Source: an uncultured Pelagibacteraceae bacterium
GTDB lineage: Bacteria; Pseudomonadota; Alphaproteobacteria; Pelagibacterales; Pelagibacteraceae
DNA length: 34,877 bases
Assembly (NCBI GenBank): GCA_902619675.1
Contig: CACNFA010000007.1
Span: 1 to 34,877, forward strand
Reading direction: 5' to 3'
The notes under the pieces were generated by a model, which worked only from the letters and a program-made list of their open reading frames with translations, searched no databases and had not been told where the DNA came from. Position numbers and translations under genes: made by a program. This document shows positions 7,817 through 15,207 of this stretch, piece after piece; within the stretch, counting starts at the first letter, position 1, and each line of letters starts with the position of its first letter.

Positions 7817-8604
7817 TTGATAAATCTTTTAATAATTTTTGAAGCATTAACCAAAGAGCCTGAGGCATGTTTGCCTTCAATTATATAAAGTTCACTTTTT
7901 AAACCTTTAGTGATTAACATTTCATGATAGTTTTTTGACAATATTGGAAATGTATTTGTGTCATCCCTCCCAACAATAATAATTGTATGAGAGTCTTTGG
8001 AGATTCCATTTATATTTCTATGAGGTGAAGTTTTTAGTTTAAAAACACTTTCTCCCTTCATTTTTCTCCAATTCTCAAAATTACAAGGGCAAGAAATTAA
8101 TATTGTTTTATCAATTAATTTTGGGAAACGGCTATTTATTGTTGCTAAAGAAAATGCGCCTCCAGAATGACCAATCATAATTAAATTATTAGCTCTGTAG
8201 TATTCTTTGAGATTTTGAGCTGCTTTTGCAACTAACTCTAATTTCTCCCATTTATAATTAGTTTTTGATTTTCTAGTTTCTTGGTAGCTTCCATAAGATT
8301 TTCGCCCTGAGTCAAGAGTGTATCCAGGTCTTGCGAGAAAGAAAAAATTAGTATTTTCTGACAGCAATTCATTTCCTAACTTCCAATATCCCTTTTTTCC
8401 AGGAGGTTTTGCGCCAGAAGATAAATCGCCATGTAAAAATATAATTAAGTTTTTTTTGTTTTGCTTTATTTCACCAATAGTTTGGAGTGCTATACACTTG
8501 TTTTTTTCAGCAGAAACAAAAGTTAAAAAATCTTCCTTTTCACATGCTAAAGAATAATTGGGTAAGATTAAAAAAATTAAAAATAAGACTTTATCCCTTA
8601 TCAT
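7813..8604 (-). CDS. Exported alpha/beta-hydrolase, function unknown
   Basis: This 263-residue protein begins with a hydrophobic signal peptide (IRDKVLFLIFLILPNYSLA). The following C21 is not in a good lipobox, because the -3 residue is Ser. The hydrolase core has IIFLHGD (54-60, oxyanion region), nucleophile elbow GHSGG (145-149, Ser147), a candidate acid in VGRDDT and a candidate His in EGKHASG near the C-terminus. It starts within the ribokinase stop (ATGA overlap) and ends within a TTAA shared with grxC. The substrate is unknown; an esterase or peptidase is possible. Confidence 0.75.
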   Translation of the reverse strand: MIRDKVLFLIFLILPNYSLACEKEDFLTFVSAEKNKCIALQTIGEIKQNKKNLIIFLHGDLSSGAKPPGKKGYWKLGNELLSENTNFFFLARPGYTLDSGRKSYGSYQETRKSKTNYKWEKLELVAKAAQNLKEYYRANNLIMIGHSGGAFSLATINSRFPKLIDKTILISCPCNFENWRKMKGESVFKLKTSPHRNINGISKDSHTIIIVGRDDTNTFPILSKNYHEMLITKGLKSELYIIEGKHASGSLVNASKIIKRFIN

Positions 8605-9503
8605 TTTATATCACTAAAAAAAGGCATCGCATCTCCTGCACCAAGTTTTGTTGTAGAAATTCCAGCAACTTTATTTGCTAATTCTAAACACTCTTTTATT
8701 GGTTTTTCTTTTGATAGCCCAAAAGCTAAACCCCCATTAAAAGCATCTCCTGCGCCAGTAGTATCAATAGCTTTTACAGCACTGGCTTTTAAATAAGTTT
8801 CTTCTTTTCCATCAGAATAAAAGAGCCCTTTTTCTCCAAGAGTTATTATTACTTTTTTAATTCCTAATTTTAAAAGTTTATCTGCTGCCTGCTTTGCCTC
8901 TTTCTCACTAGTAATCTTTATTCCAGTATAAAATTCGGCCTCGGTTTCATTAGGCGTAAAAAAATCGATATTATTATAAAACTCTTTTGAAATTTCAGAT
9001 GCTGGTGCAGGATTTAAAATAGTAATACATCCATTTTCTTTAGCAGTTTTCAAACAATGTAAGGTTACATCTTTTGGAACCTCTAATTGAGTTAAAAAAA
9101 TTTTTGATCTTTTTATTAAATTAATTTGTTTTTCAATTTCACTTATTCGCAAAGAACTTGGGGCGCCTACAATTACATTGATTGCATTTTTTCCAGTATT
9201 TTGATCAACTAAAATCCCTGCTACGCCAGTTTGTTGATTACCATCTTGAATTATATTTTCTGTAGAAATTTTATTTTTTTCAAGAGTTTTAAGAGCTAAC
9301 TCTCCGTAAGCGTCTTTACCAATTTTACTTATGAAATTTGTGTTTCCACCAAGTCTTGCAATCGCTATAGCTTGATTGCAGCCTTTTCCTCCTGGGCCTA
9401 CATTATATTTTTTGCCTAAAATAGTTTCGCCTATTGATGGGATTTTAGGTCCAGAAAAACTTATGTCAGCAACAAAAATACCTAGGACTGTTATTTCACT
9501 CAT
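8601..9503 (-). CDS. rbsK: PfkB-family carbohydrate kinase, ribokinase-like
   Basis: This 300-residue protein is the usual ribokinase length. The substrate-side motif GPGGKGCNQAIAIARLGG (36-53) and the ATP-side motif DTTGAGDAFNGG (247-258, catalytic base Asp253) are both complete. NPAPA (164-168) and TPNETEAE (183-190) also match ribokinase. It phosphorylates ribose at O5 with ATP, or a related sugar or nucleoside. It begins 1 bp overlapped with the ccdA stop and overlaps the hydrolase by 4 bp. No sugar transporter is adjacent, so the pentose may come from nucleoside turnover, which is inference. Confidence 0.88.
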   Translation of the reverse strand: MSEITVLGIFVADISFSGPKIPSIGETILGKKYNVGPGGKGCNQAIAIARLGGNTNFISKIGKDAYGELALKTLEKNKISTENIIQDGNQQTGVAGILVDQNTGKNAINVIVGAPSSLRISEIEKQINLIKRSKIFLTQLEVPKDVTLHCLKTAKENGCITILNPAPASEISKEFYNNIDFFTPNETEAEFYTGIKITSEKEAKQAADKLLKLGIKKVIITLGEKGLFYSDGKEETYLKASAVKAIDTTGAGDAFNGGLAFGLSKEKPIKECLELANKVAGISTTKLGAGDAMPFFSDIK

Positions 9504-10219
9504 TAACCAACTTTAGCGAGAATTGGGAAGGTCGTCAAAATATAATAACTTATGACTTGAATATAATTTGTAGTAATCAAGATGCCAGTAATTAAAAGTA
9601 TAGCTCCGCCAGATTTTGTAATAGTTCCATAATATTTTCCAAAACCTTTTTTAGAATTTAAAAATCTACTCATATAGTATCCGGATAATATAAATGGGAT
9701 GGCTAATCCTAAAGAATAAAATGATAATAATAAAATTCCTTTACTAATTGTAGCCTCAGTAGCAGACAAAGCAATTATAGATCCTAAAACCGGACCAATG
9801 CAAGGTGTCCAGCCAAACGCGAAAGCTGCGCCAACTATAAAAGGAAATGCATAATTATCTTTATAACTTGAAGCAGTTTGGATTCTTTTTTCAGTATTTA
9901 AAAAAGAAAAATTTAGAAAACCTAACATTTGTAATGAAAAAATTATAATTATTAGTCCTGCAACAATTCGTAATTCATTTGAAAAGAAAAGAAGCACGTT
10001 CCCTATTGCAGAGGCGGCCGCTCCAAGTGTTATAAAAACAAAGGAGAAACCTAGTGAAAAAAGAATAGTTTTAGTCAAAACTATTGATTTGTCTTTATCT
10101 ATTTCCCCTAAATCTTTTCCAGTAATATAAGAAATATAACCGGGGATAATTGGAAGTACGCAAGGGGTGAGAAAACTTATAAATCCAGCCCCAAAAGCGA
10201 ACACAAGTTTAATGATCAT
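9503..10219 (-). CDS. ccdA: Cytochrome c biogenesis / thiol-disulfide membrane protein CcdA
   Basis: This is a 238-residue membrane protein with about six spans and the two conserved cysteines of the CcdA/DsbD core: FLTPC20VLPIIPG in the first span and GWTPC140IGPVLG in the fourth. The family passes reducing equivalents from cytoplasmic thioredoxin across the inner membrane to periplasmic partners such as CcmG. No thioredoxin-like partner is coded in this window. It is the first gene of a three-gene operon with ribokinase and the exported hydrolase. Confidence 0.9.
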   Translation of the reverse strand: MIIKLVFAFGAGFISFLTPCVLPIIPGYISYITGKDLGEIDKDKSIVLTKTILFSLGFSFVFITLGAAASAIGNVLLFFSNELRIVAGLIIIIFSLQMLGFLNFSFLNTEKRIQTASSYKDNYAFPFIVGAAFAFGWTPCIGPVLGSIIALSATEATISKGILLLSFYSLGLAIPFILSGYYMSRFLNSKKGFGKYYGTITKSGGAILLITGILITTNYIQVISYYILTTFPILAKVG

Positions 10220-10269
10220 ATTACGTTTATATTTGCCTTTGAACTTTACCGCAATTACAATATTGGCTC

Positions 10270-10614
10270 ATGATAATTAAATACGCAGGTTTTTTATTCA
10301 CTCTTTTATGGTCATATACTTTCATTAAGTCTCAAAGTATTTTTAAAAAAGGATCAGGTATTTTAATTACTTTATTTGTAACCAATATATCCTGGTTCAC
10401 GTTTATCGCAGCTTGCTTTTATGGCCTTAAAAATTTTAGTTTTTACCATGCTTTACTTGGTATAGCTTTGAGTATTGTTTTGGTTCACTTGGCTTTTTCT
10501 CGATTAACTTTATTCATCAATAACAAATTTCAGGATAAGAACACTCTTTTAAAGATTAAAACATTTATTGAATACTTAATTTTAATAGCAGTTGGATATT
10601 TTATATTTTTTTAA
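10270..10614 (+). CDS. Small integral membrane protein, unknown family
   Basis: This 114-residue protein is almost entirely hydrophobic, with about four predicted spans (roughly residues 5-19, 28-50, 58-80 and 95-113) separated by short basic loops. I do not recognise the family. It is divergent from ccdA (50 bp between starts), and its TAA stop lies in a TTAA shared with the convergent histidine-phosphatase gene. The position suggests a real gene, because the packing around it is as tight as elsewhere. Confidence 0.7.
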   Translation: MIIKYAGFLFTLLWSYTFIKSQSIFKKGSGILITLFVTNISWFTFIAACFYGLKNFSFYHALLGIALSIVLVHLAFSRLTLFINNKFQDKNTLLKIKTFIEYLILIAVGYFIFF

Positions 10615-11168
10615 AAAGTATTAATTGTAGATAAAACTTTAAAATTTTTATCAGTGATGACTAGTTCACCGGATCGTGTTGTTTCTCCAGTTATTGCCAA
10701 GATAATTACATAATGCGTAACTAAAACAAGGTTTCCCCCTTTACCATTCCAATTACTTACATATTTTTTTAAGTCTTTAATCTGCTGTTTTTCATTTTGG
10801 TCGTATGGTGGAGTATAAGTAGAATTTAACGCTGAAAATTCTTTGAAATTTCCAAAAGCATATTTTGCAGTATCTTTACATCTGCACCATTGACTTGATA
10901 ATACTTGATCAATCTTAATTTTTTTTTCTTTGAAGAGATTACCAATTTTTTTGGATTGATTAATTCCCATCATATCGAGATTTCTTTGGGTCTTACAATC
11001 ATTAATATTAAAACCTTCTGGGTCTCCGCCTCCAGGAGCTTTAGCATGTCTAATTAAAATAATTTTATCTCCATCCTGAGCTGGTTTCCAATTTTGTTCT
11101 GATGAATGCGCGTGAAAAGAAATTAATGAAAAAATTATTATAAATAGGGAAATAATTTGCTTCTTCAT
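10611..11168 (-). CDS. Exported histidine-phosphatase-superfamily protein
   Basis: This 185-residue protein has a signal peptide (KKQIISLFIIIFSLISFHAHS) and a short histidine-phosphatase domain. The phospho-acceptor motif LIRHAKAPGGGDP has His41 and there is a second His152 in LVTHYVIIL. SSQWCRCKDTA matches the SSPxxRxxQTA region with cysteines added. It probably dephosphorylates a small molecule or acts as a phosphohistidine phosphatase in the periplasm. The exact substrate is unknown. Confidence 0.82.
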   Translation of the reverse strand: MKKQIISLFIIIFSLISFHAHSSEQNWKPAQDGDKIILIRHAKAPGGGDPEGFNINDCKTQRNLDMMGINQSKKIGNLFKEKKIKIDQVLSSQWCRCKDTAKYAFGNFKEFSALNSTYTPPYDQNEKQQIKDLKKYVSNWNGKGGNLVLVTHYVIILAITGETTRSGELVITDKNFKVLSTINTF

Positions 11169-11283
11169 GGTGGATGAAATGATAATCTAACAAACTTATG
11201 TTGCCTTGGTCTAGAGGACATGGCAAATGAGATTATAAATTTTTGAAAGGTTGTATTAAAACACTTAATTGGTTTGTGAATAA

Positions 11284-11661
11284 CTACTCGCCTTTTGGTT
11301 TAAAGACTAAACAGACTCCATTGTTGCAATATCGTTTACCAGTTGGTTTTGGACCATCATCAAAAACATGTCCATGGTGACCTCCACATTTTTTGCAATG
11401 ATATTCAGTTCTTGGATAACCAATGTGCATATCTTTTTTTTCTTCGAATACCCCTGGAATAGATTCGAAAAAAGAAGGCCAGCCAGAACCACTCTCATAT
11501 TTAGTTGAAGACTCAAATAACTTTGTTCCACAACCAACGCAATGATAAGAGCCTTCTCTTTTTTCTTGGTTTAAGTGACTACTGCCTGGGGACTCTGTTC
11601 CCTCTTGCTTTAAAACATAATTTTGTTCTGGAGTTAAATTTGGATCCCAGTCTTTACTCAT
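11284..11661 (-). CDS. msrB: Peptide-methionine (R)-S-oxide reductase MsrB
   Basis: This 125-residue enzyme reduces methionine-R-sulfoxide in proteins. Four zinc cysteines are visible (C41-VG-C44 and C89-KK-C92), with GSGWPSFF (58-65) and the catalytic cysteine C112 in [10 protein letters not shown]. The usual N-S/G-A-x-L tail here carries an additional Cys117. Its ATG overlaps the cysE stop by 8 bp, so it should be cotranscribed and coupled with cysE. Confidence 0.95.
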   Translation of the reverse strand: MSKDWDPNLTPEQNYVLKQEGTESPGSSHLNQEKREGSYHCVGCGTKLFESSTKYESGSGWPSFFESIPGVFEEKKDMHIGYPRTEYHCKKCGGHHGHVFDDGPKPTGKRYCNNGVCLVFKPKGE

Positions 11662-12229
11662 CTTTTACTTTATCATCAACACCATAAGGTCTAAAGCTTC
11701 CTTTATTTTCTAACTTGACTGCTTTAGCGGGGATACCGACCATCGTTGCGTTTTCTGGTACATCTTTAACAACAACCGCGTTAGCGGCAATTCTTGAATT
11801 GTTACCAACTTTTATTGGCCCGATTATTTGTGCACCCGACCCAATTACAACATCATTACCAATTGATGGATGTCTTTTTTCATGTCGTTGTCTTTCGCTA
11901 TCTATACTTGGAGAGATTCCACCTAAAGTAACATTTTGATATATGGTAACGTTGTCTCCAATTTCAGAAGTTTCGCCTATTACTACACCCATACCATGAT
12001 CAATAAACAAATTTTTACCTATCTTTGCTCCAGGATGAATTTCAATTCCTGTAAAAAATCTTACCGTTTGAGAAATAATTCTCGCTACTAAATCAAATCC
12101 AGCTTTGTAAAAAAAGTTTGATATTTGATGAAAGAAAACTGCTTTTACACCAGGGTACGTGAGAATGATACTCAGTATAGATTTTGACGCAGGATCTCTT
12201 TTTTTTATAGATTCTAAATAATCTTTCAT
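11654..12229 (-). CDS. cysE: Serine O-acetyltransferase CysE
   Basis: I place the start at ATG 12229, giving 191 residues, because homologous short serine acetyltransferases begin near [14 protein letters not shown]. An upstream ATG at 12286 would add 19 unusual residues and overlap the divergent VOC gene. An N-terminal helical part ([18 protein letters not shown]) precedes a left-handed beta-helix of hexapeptide repeats with [12 protein letters not shown] (catalytic His) and YQNVTLGG. The enzyme makes O-acetylserine from serine and acetyl-CoA for cysteine synthesis. The C-terminus ends VKDE and overlaps msrB. Confidence 0.92.
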   Translation of the reverse strand: MKDYLESIKKRDPASKSILSIILTYPGVKAVFFHQISNFFYKAGFDLVARIISQTVRFFTGIEIHPGAKIGKNLFIDHGMGVVIGETSEIGDNVTIYQNVTLGGISPSIDSERQRHEKRHPSIGNDVVIGSGAQIIGPIKVGNNSRIAANAVVVKDVPENATMVGIPAKAVKLENKGSFRPYGVDDKVKDE

Positions 12230-12278
12230 AGGATGTATATAATGACTACTTGATAAATTTAAAGAAGAATATATATAA

Positions 12279-12677
12279 ATGTCCATGAGTAGTTCATTTC
12301 ATTTGGCAATCCCAGCAGGTGATTTAAAAAAAGCAGAAGCTTTTTATACTAATATTTTAGGATGTAAAACTGGAAACCGTGAAAACGGTAAATGGGTTGA
12401 CATAGATTTTTGGGGCAATGAACTCACATTACATCAAACATCCATGAAACTTCCAAGAGAAAGACATGACGTGGATATGGGTCAGGTTCCAGTTCCGCAC
12501 TTTGGTGTGCATTTAAAAAAAGATGTTTTTAATAAAATCAAAGCAAATATTGAAGCTAATAAAATTAATTACATCGACAAACCCTACACTAGATTTGAAG
12601 GTACTGAATTTGAGCAGAATACATTTTTTATTGAAGATCCAAACGGAAATGTATTAGAGTTAAAAACGTTTGACTAA
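12279..12677 (+). CDS. VOC / glyoxalase-like family protein
   Basis: This 132-residue single-domain vicinal-oxygen-chelate protein opens with [20 protein letters not shown], has HFGVHL in the second beta-alpha-beta-beta-beta module, and ends with [13 protein letters not shown], the conserved C-terminal metal-ligand Glu region. Members bind a metal and act on diverse substrates. The start may instead be ATG 12285, two codons in. Its 3' end overlaps the gshA TTG start by 8 bp, so a glutathione-related role is possible but only inferred from position. Confidence 0.85.
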   Translation: MSMSSSFHLAIPAGDLKKAEAFYTNILGCKTGNRENGKWVDIDFWGNELTLHQTSMKLPRERHDVDMGQVPVPHFGVHLKKDVFNKIKANIEANKINYIDKPYTRFEGTEFEQNTFFIEDPNGNVLELKTFD

Positions 12678-14013
12678 TAAATCAACTTCCTTCATTGAAA
12701 ATAAAAATCAGCTAATCCAATATTTTAACGACGGGATTAAAAAAAATACTAATCTTAGAATTGGTGTTGAGCATGAAAAATTTCTTTTTAATAAAACAGA
12801 TTTAAAAAGAGTGGATTATGATCAAATTAAGAAAATATTTGAAATCTTAAAAGAAAAAGGTTGGAGACCACAATTAGAGAAAGATAAATTAGTTGGTTTA
12901 CGTAGACAAAATCAAAAAATTACGACCGAACCTGGATTTCAGTATGAATTATCGGGCGCGCCGTTTAAAAACATACATTCAGTTTGTTCGGAAAATAGTT
13001 CTCATTTTAATGAACTGAAAGAGGTTTTTAAATCTACAAATATTACTACTTCATCAATTGCATATGATCCATTTAATAAATTAGCTGATATCCCTAAAAG
13101 TCCAAAAGAGCGTTACAAAATTATGACAGCCGAAATGCCGAGAGGAGGTAAGCTAAGTTTGGATATGATGTATAAAACTGCAGGTATTCAGATTAATTAT
13201 GATTATACTTCTGAAGAAGATTTTGAAAAAAAATTTAAGATAGGGAATTACTTAACTCCTCTAACAATTGCTTTATTCGCGAACTCTCCATTCTCTGAAA
13301 ATAAACCTTCAGGTTTTTTATCCTATAGAGGGAAAGTTTGGCAAGAAACTAATAGAGGTGGGATAATGCCAATTACTTTTGAGAAATTAAACTTTGAAAA
13401 ATATATAGATCATGTAATCAATTACCCTATTTTATTTCTCAAAAAAAATGGAACGTACCATTCTCCTAATGGTCAAACATTTAATGATTTTTTAAATGGT
13501 AATTTAAGTTTTTTAAAAGGAGAAAAGCCAAATTTAGAAGATTTTGAAAATCATTTAGGTACTATTTTTACTGAGATAAGATTAAAACAAGTTATAGAAT
13601 TTAGATCGTTAGATACATGCAACTTTGGATGTATTTGTAATGGACCTTCTTTCTTCACGGGATTAATTTATGGGTCATTAAATGAGACTTATGAAATAAT
13701 TAAAAATTGGAAAAAACAAGATGTAATGGATGCATATTTAAATGCACCTAAAAAAGGACTTAACACTGTGCTTCAAGATAAAAAATTAATTGATTGGGCA
13801 AAAATATTTTTAGATTTATCTAAAAAAGGCTTACAAAATAGAAATGAACTTAATAAAAGTGGGAAAAATGAGACAATTTATTTAAAACATATAGAGGAAA
13901 TAATTAACAATAAAAAAACTAGAGCAGAAATGCTAATTGAGCAATATAATAAAACAAAAAAATTAGATTTCTTAATAAGCCATGATGAAAATTTTAGCTA
14001 TTCAGGGTTCTGA
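12670..14013 (+). CDS. gshA: Glutamate-cysteine ligase, plant/proteobacterial class
   Basis: This 447-residue enzyme performs the first step of glutathione synthesis, ATP-dependent gamma-glutamylcysteine formation. GVEHEKFLF (about 34-42) is the ATP/Mg-binding start of the fold. MMYKTAGIQINYDY (about 174-187), IGNYLTPLTIALFANSPF and IEFRSLDTCNFG are further class motifs. Only a TTG at 12670 gives a full-length N-terminus, since the next methionines are far inside. The TTG lies within the last codons of the VOC gene, an 8-bp overlap. Its 3' end overlaps gshB by 32 bp. Confidence 0.92.
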   Translation: MTNKSTSFIENKNQLIQYFNDGIKKNTNLRIGVEHEKFLFNKTDLKRVDYDQIKKIFEILKEKGWRPQLEKDKLVGLRRQNQKITTEPGFQYELSGAPFKNIHSVCSENSSHFNELKEVFKSTNITTSSIAYDPFNKLADIPKSPKERYKIMTAEMPRGGKLSLDMMYKTAGIQINYDYTSEEDFEKKFKIGNYLTPLTIALFANSPFSENKPSGFLSYRGKVWQETNRGGIMPITFEKLNFEKYIDHVINYPILFLKKNGTYHSPNGQTFNDFLNGNLSFLKGEKPNLEDFENHLGTIFTEIRLKQVIEFRSLDTCNFGCICNGPSFFTGLIYGSLNETYEIIKNWKKQDVMDAYLNAPKKGLNTVLQDKKLIDWAKIFLDLSKKGLQNRNELNKSGKNETIYLKHIEEIINNKKTRAEMLIEQYNKTKKLDFLISHDENFSYSGF

Positions 14014-14899
14014 TCTTACAAAAGTAAATATCAAAACTGATACAACTATTCTTTTAGCATCTGAAGCACAAAAAAGAGGTTACAAAATATATTATTTCGA
14101 ACCAGAAAATTTAAGTTTTTTAAATGGAAAGGTTATAGCTTCTTGTAAGCATATAAAAATCAACGAAAGTAAAAAGAAATTTTACTCACTATTAAGAACT
14201 GTTAATTTTAATTTAGAAAAATCTAAAATAATTCTTATCAGAAATGATCCGCCTTTTGATAATCGTTATTTATATACAACATTCTTACTGAACCATATCT
14301 CTAAGAAAGTTAAGATAATTAATCATCCTTTTGCAATCAGAAACATATCTGAAAAGCTATTTTCCATCAATTTAATGAGGTATATGCCTCCAACTTTGAT
14401 CAGCGAAAACCTTGTAGAAATAAGAAGTTTTTTTAAAAGATATAAAGCTATTGTGGCTAAACCTATAAATGGTTTTAGTGGTAATAACGTAACTCTCTTT
14501 AAAAATTTTAACGCTTCTAAAGTAAGAAAATTATTGAAAACTCATAATCATTTATTTTTTCAAAAGTTTTTACCTGGAGTTTATAAAGGTGATAAAAGAG
14601 TTTTTATCATTAAGGGAAAAATTGTAGGTGCTATTTCTAGAGTACCAAAAAAGGGTAGTATTTTATCTAATATGAGTAAGGGAGCTAAAGCAAACCTAAC
14701 TGTACTCACAAGCAAAGAAGCTAATACATGCAAAGCAATTGGGAAATTATTAGTGAAAAATAATATATATTTTGCAGGAGTAGATTTCGTGCAGGAGAAA
14801 TTAATTGGTGATATTAATGTAACTAGCCCTACTGGACTTGTTGCATATAAAGATTTATCTGGAATCAACCTTGCAAAATTGTTCTGGAATAATATTTAA
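13982..14899 (+). CDS. gshB: Glutathione synthase
   Basis: This 305-residue protein has an N-terminal pre-ATP-grasp domain with the motif LIRNDPPFDNRY (RKDPPFD in the family). The ATP-grasp part contains IVAKPINGFSGNNV (ATP-binding Lys/Gly loop) and GDINVTSPTGL (family LxEINVTSPTG; the first acidic residue here is Asp). It joins glycine to gamma-glutamylcysteine. The start (ATG 13982, or 13985 one codon later) is inside the gshA 3' end, so translation is coupled. It is the last gene before the metY leader. Confidence 0.93.
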   Translation: MMKILAIQGSDLTKVNIKTDTTILLASEAQKRGYKIYYFEPENLSFLNGKVIASCKHIKINESKKKFYSLLRTVNFNLEKSKIILIRNDPPFDNRYLYTTFLLNHISKKVKIINHPFAIRNISEKLFSINLMRYMPPTLISENLVEIRSFFKRYKAIVAKPINGFSGNNVTLFKNFNASKVRKLLKTHNHLFFQKFLPGVYKGDKRVFIIKGKIVGAISRVPKKGSILSNMSKGAKANLTVLTSKEANTCKAIGKLLVKNNIYFAGVDFVQEKLIGDINVTSPTGLVAYKDLSGINLAKLFWNNI

Positions 14900-14906
14900 T
14901 TGATAG

Positions 14907-14936
14907 TTGACAAAATCCTAAATTTCTTGCTATAAA
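14907..14936 (+). promoter_or_regulatory. Sigma70-type promoter of metY
   Basis: TTGACA (14907-14912, perfect -35) is followed by an 18-bp spacer and TATAAA (14931-14936, five of six). Transcription should start near 14942-14944, at the very beginning of the SAM-II aptamer. This is the best promoter match I found in the window. Confidence 0.85.
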
Positions 14937-14941
14937 TCTAT

Positions 14942-14997
14942 TAGCGCTGAGTTAAAGCAACTTGCGGGCGCTTAATAAATCCTGCTAAAGCGCAAAG
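14942..14997 (+). promoter_or_regulatory. SAM-II riboswitch aptamer
   Basis: The segment has the SAM-II H-type pseudoknot layout. P1 is AGCGC (14943-14947) with GCGCT (14968-14972), and the P2 pseudoknot is UUGCG (14962-14966) with CGCAA (14991-14995). Loop sequences UGAGUUAAAGC and UAAUAAAUCCUGCUAAAG closely resemble the known Sargasso Sea metX SAM-II aptamer. It binds S-adenosylmethionine. CTAAAGCG (14985-14992) can alternatively pair with CGCTTTAG (15010-15017) in the terminator region. A SAM-dependent terminator choice therefore follows. Confidence 0.88.
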
Positions 14998-14998
14998 T

Positions 14999-15033
14999 CT
15001 TTAGACCACCGCTTTAGTCGGTGGTTTTTTTTT
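14999..15033 (+). terminator. SAM-II-controlled intrinsic terminator
   Basis: ACCACCG (15005-15011) pairs with CGGTGGT (15019-15025) around a 7-nt loop and is followed by an unbroken run of nine Ts (15025-15033). The candidate antiterminator (14985-14992 with 15010-15017) uses two stem bases and the whole loop, so it should compete. With SAM bound, the upstream strand is held in the aptamer and the terminator forms. Confidence 0.85.
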
Positions 15034-15052
15034 GGAGCATTCTAAAATTAAA

Positions 15053-15105
15053 CCGGGTATTTGAACCATATTGTACACCTGGCAATCGCCGAAGTACTAA
15101 AAAGG
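15053..15105 (+). promoter_or_regulatory. SAM-V riboswitch aptamer
   Basis: The segment has the SAM-V-like core TGGCAATCGCCGAAGTACTAAAAAGG (15080-15105, summarised). A possible fold is P1 GGGT (15055-15058) with ACCT (15077-15080), a pseudoknot GTAC (15073-15076) with GTAC (15094-15097), and an inner hairpin GGC-AATC-GCC. This topology parallels SAM-II. A strong Shine-Dalgarno site (GGAG, 15104-15107) follows directly, as expected for translational control. A tandem SAM-II/SAM-V leader before metY is, to my knowledge, reported from Candidatus Pelagibacter ubique. Confidence 0.78.
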
Positions 15106-15156
15106 AGAAGATGAACAAAATTAAATTTCGTTCATTCTTCTCCAAAAAAAGGAGAA
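15104..15156 (+). promoter_or_regulatory. Two mutually exclusive Shine-Dalgarno-masking hairpins
   Basis: The pyrimidine arm TTCTTCTCC (15135-15143) can pair upstream or downstream. Upstream, 15130-15143 pairs with 15104-15116 (13 bp with one bulge), hiding a GGAG and its ATG at 15111. Downstream, TTCTCC (15138-15143) pairs with GGAGAA (15151-15156) across seven As, hiding the second GGAG before ATG 15160. The pairings exclude each other. The link to SAM-V is inferred. Confidence 0.6.
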
Positions 15157-15176
15157 AAAATGAACGAGACAATTAG
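15111..15176 (+). CDS. Candidate 21-residue leader peptide 1 (uORF)
   Basis: ATG at 15111 follows GGAG at an ideal short distance and opens a 21-codon frame ending TAG. The peptide is very basic (KIKFRSF, SKKRRK). No protein family applies. It could be a control element whose translation opens the hairpin it lies in, a duplicated start region, or chance. It overlaps leader ORF 2 by 17 nt in another frame. Confidence 0.35.
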   Translation: MNKIKFRSFFSKKRRKNERDN

Positions 15177-15207
15177 AGAAACAGTAAGGGGGAAAATCAA
15201 TGGCTGA
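15160..15207 (+). CDS. Candidate 15-residue leader peptide 2 (uORF) overlapping metY
   Basis: ATG at 15160 follows AAAGGAGAAAAA and opens a 15-codon frame (MNETIRETVRGKING) whose TGA lies at 15205-15207, inside metY codons 2-3. The 8-nt overlap with the metY ATG is typical of translational coupling. The start repeats the ATGAAC of leader ORF 1. Its role is unproven. Confidence 0.35.
   Translation: MNETIRETVRGKING

Noticed and set aside
11195-11230. tRNA-like piece (TGGTCTAGAGG with a TTGCC/GGCAA stem)
   Set aside because: It resembles a tRNA D-arm, but no anticodon arm, T-arm (GGTTCGAATCC type) or acceptor stem follows. The rest of 11169-11283 holds nothing else I can support.
12230-12286. 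N-terminal extension of CysE to ATG 12286
   Set aside because: The extra 19 residues do not look like the family and overlap the VOC start. ATG 12229 fits homologous N-termini.
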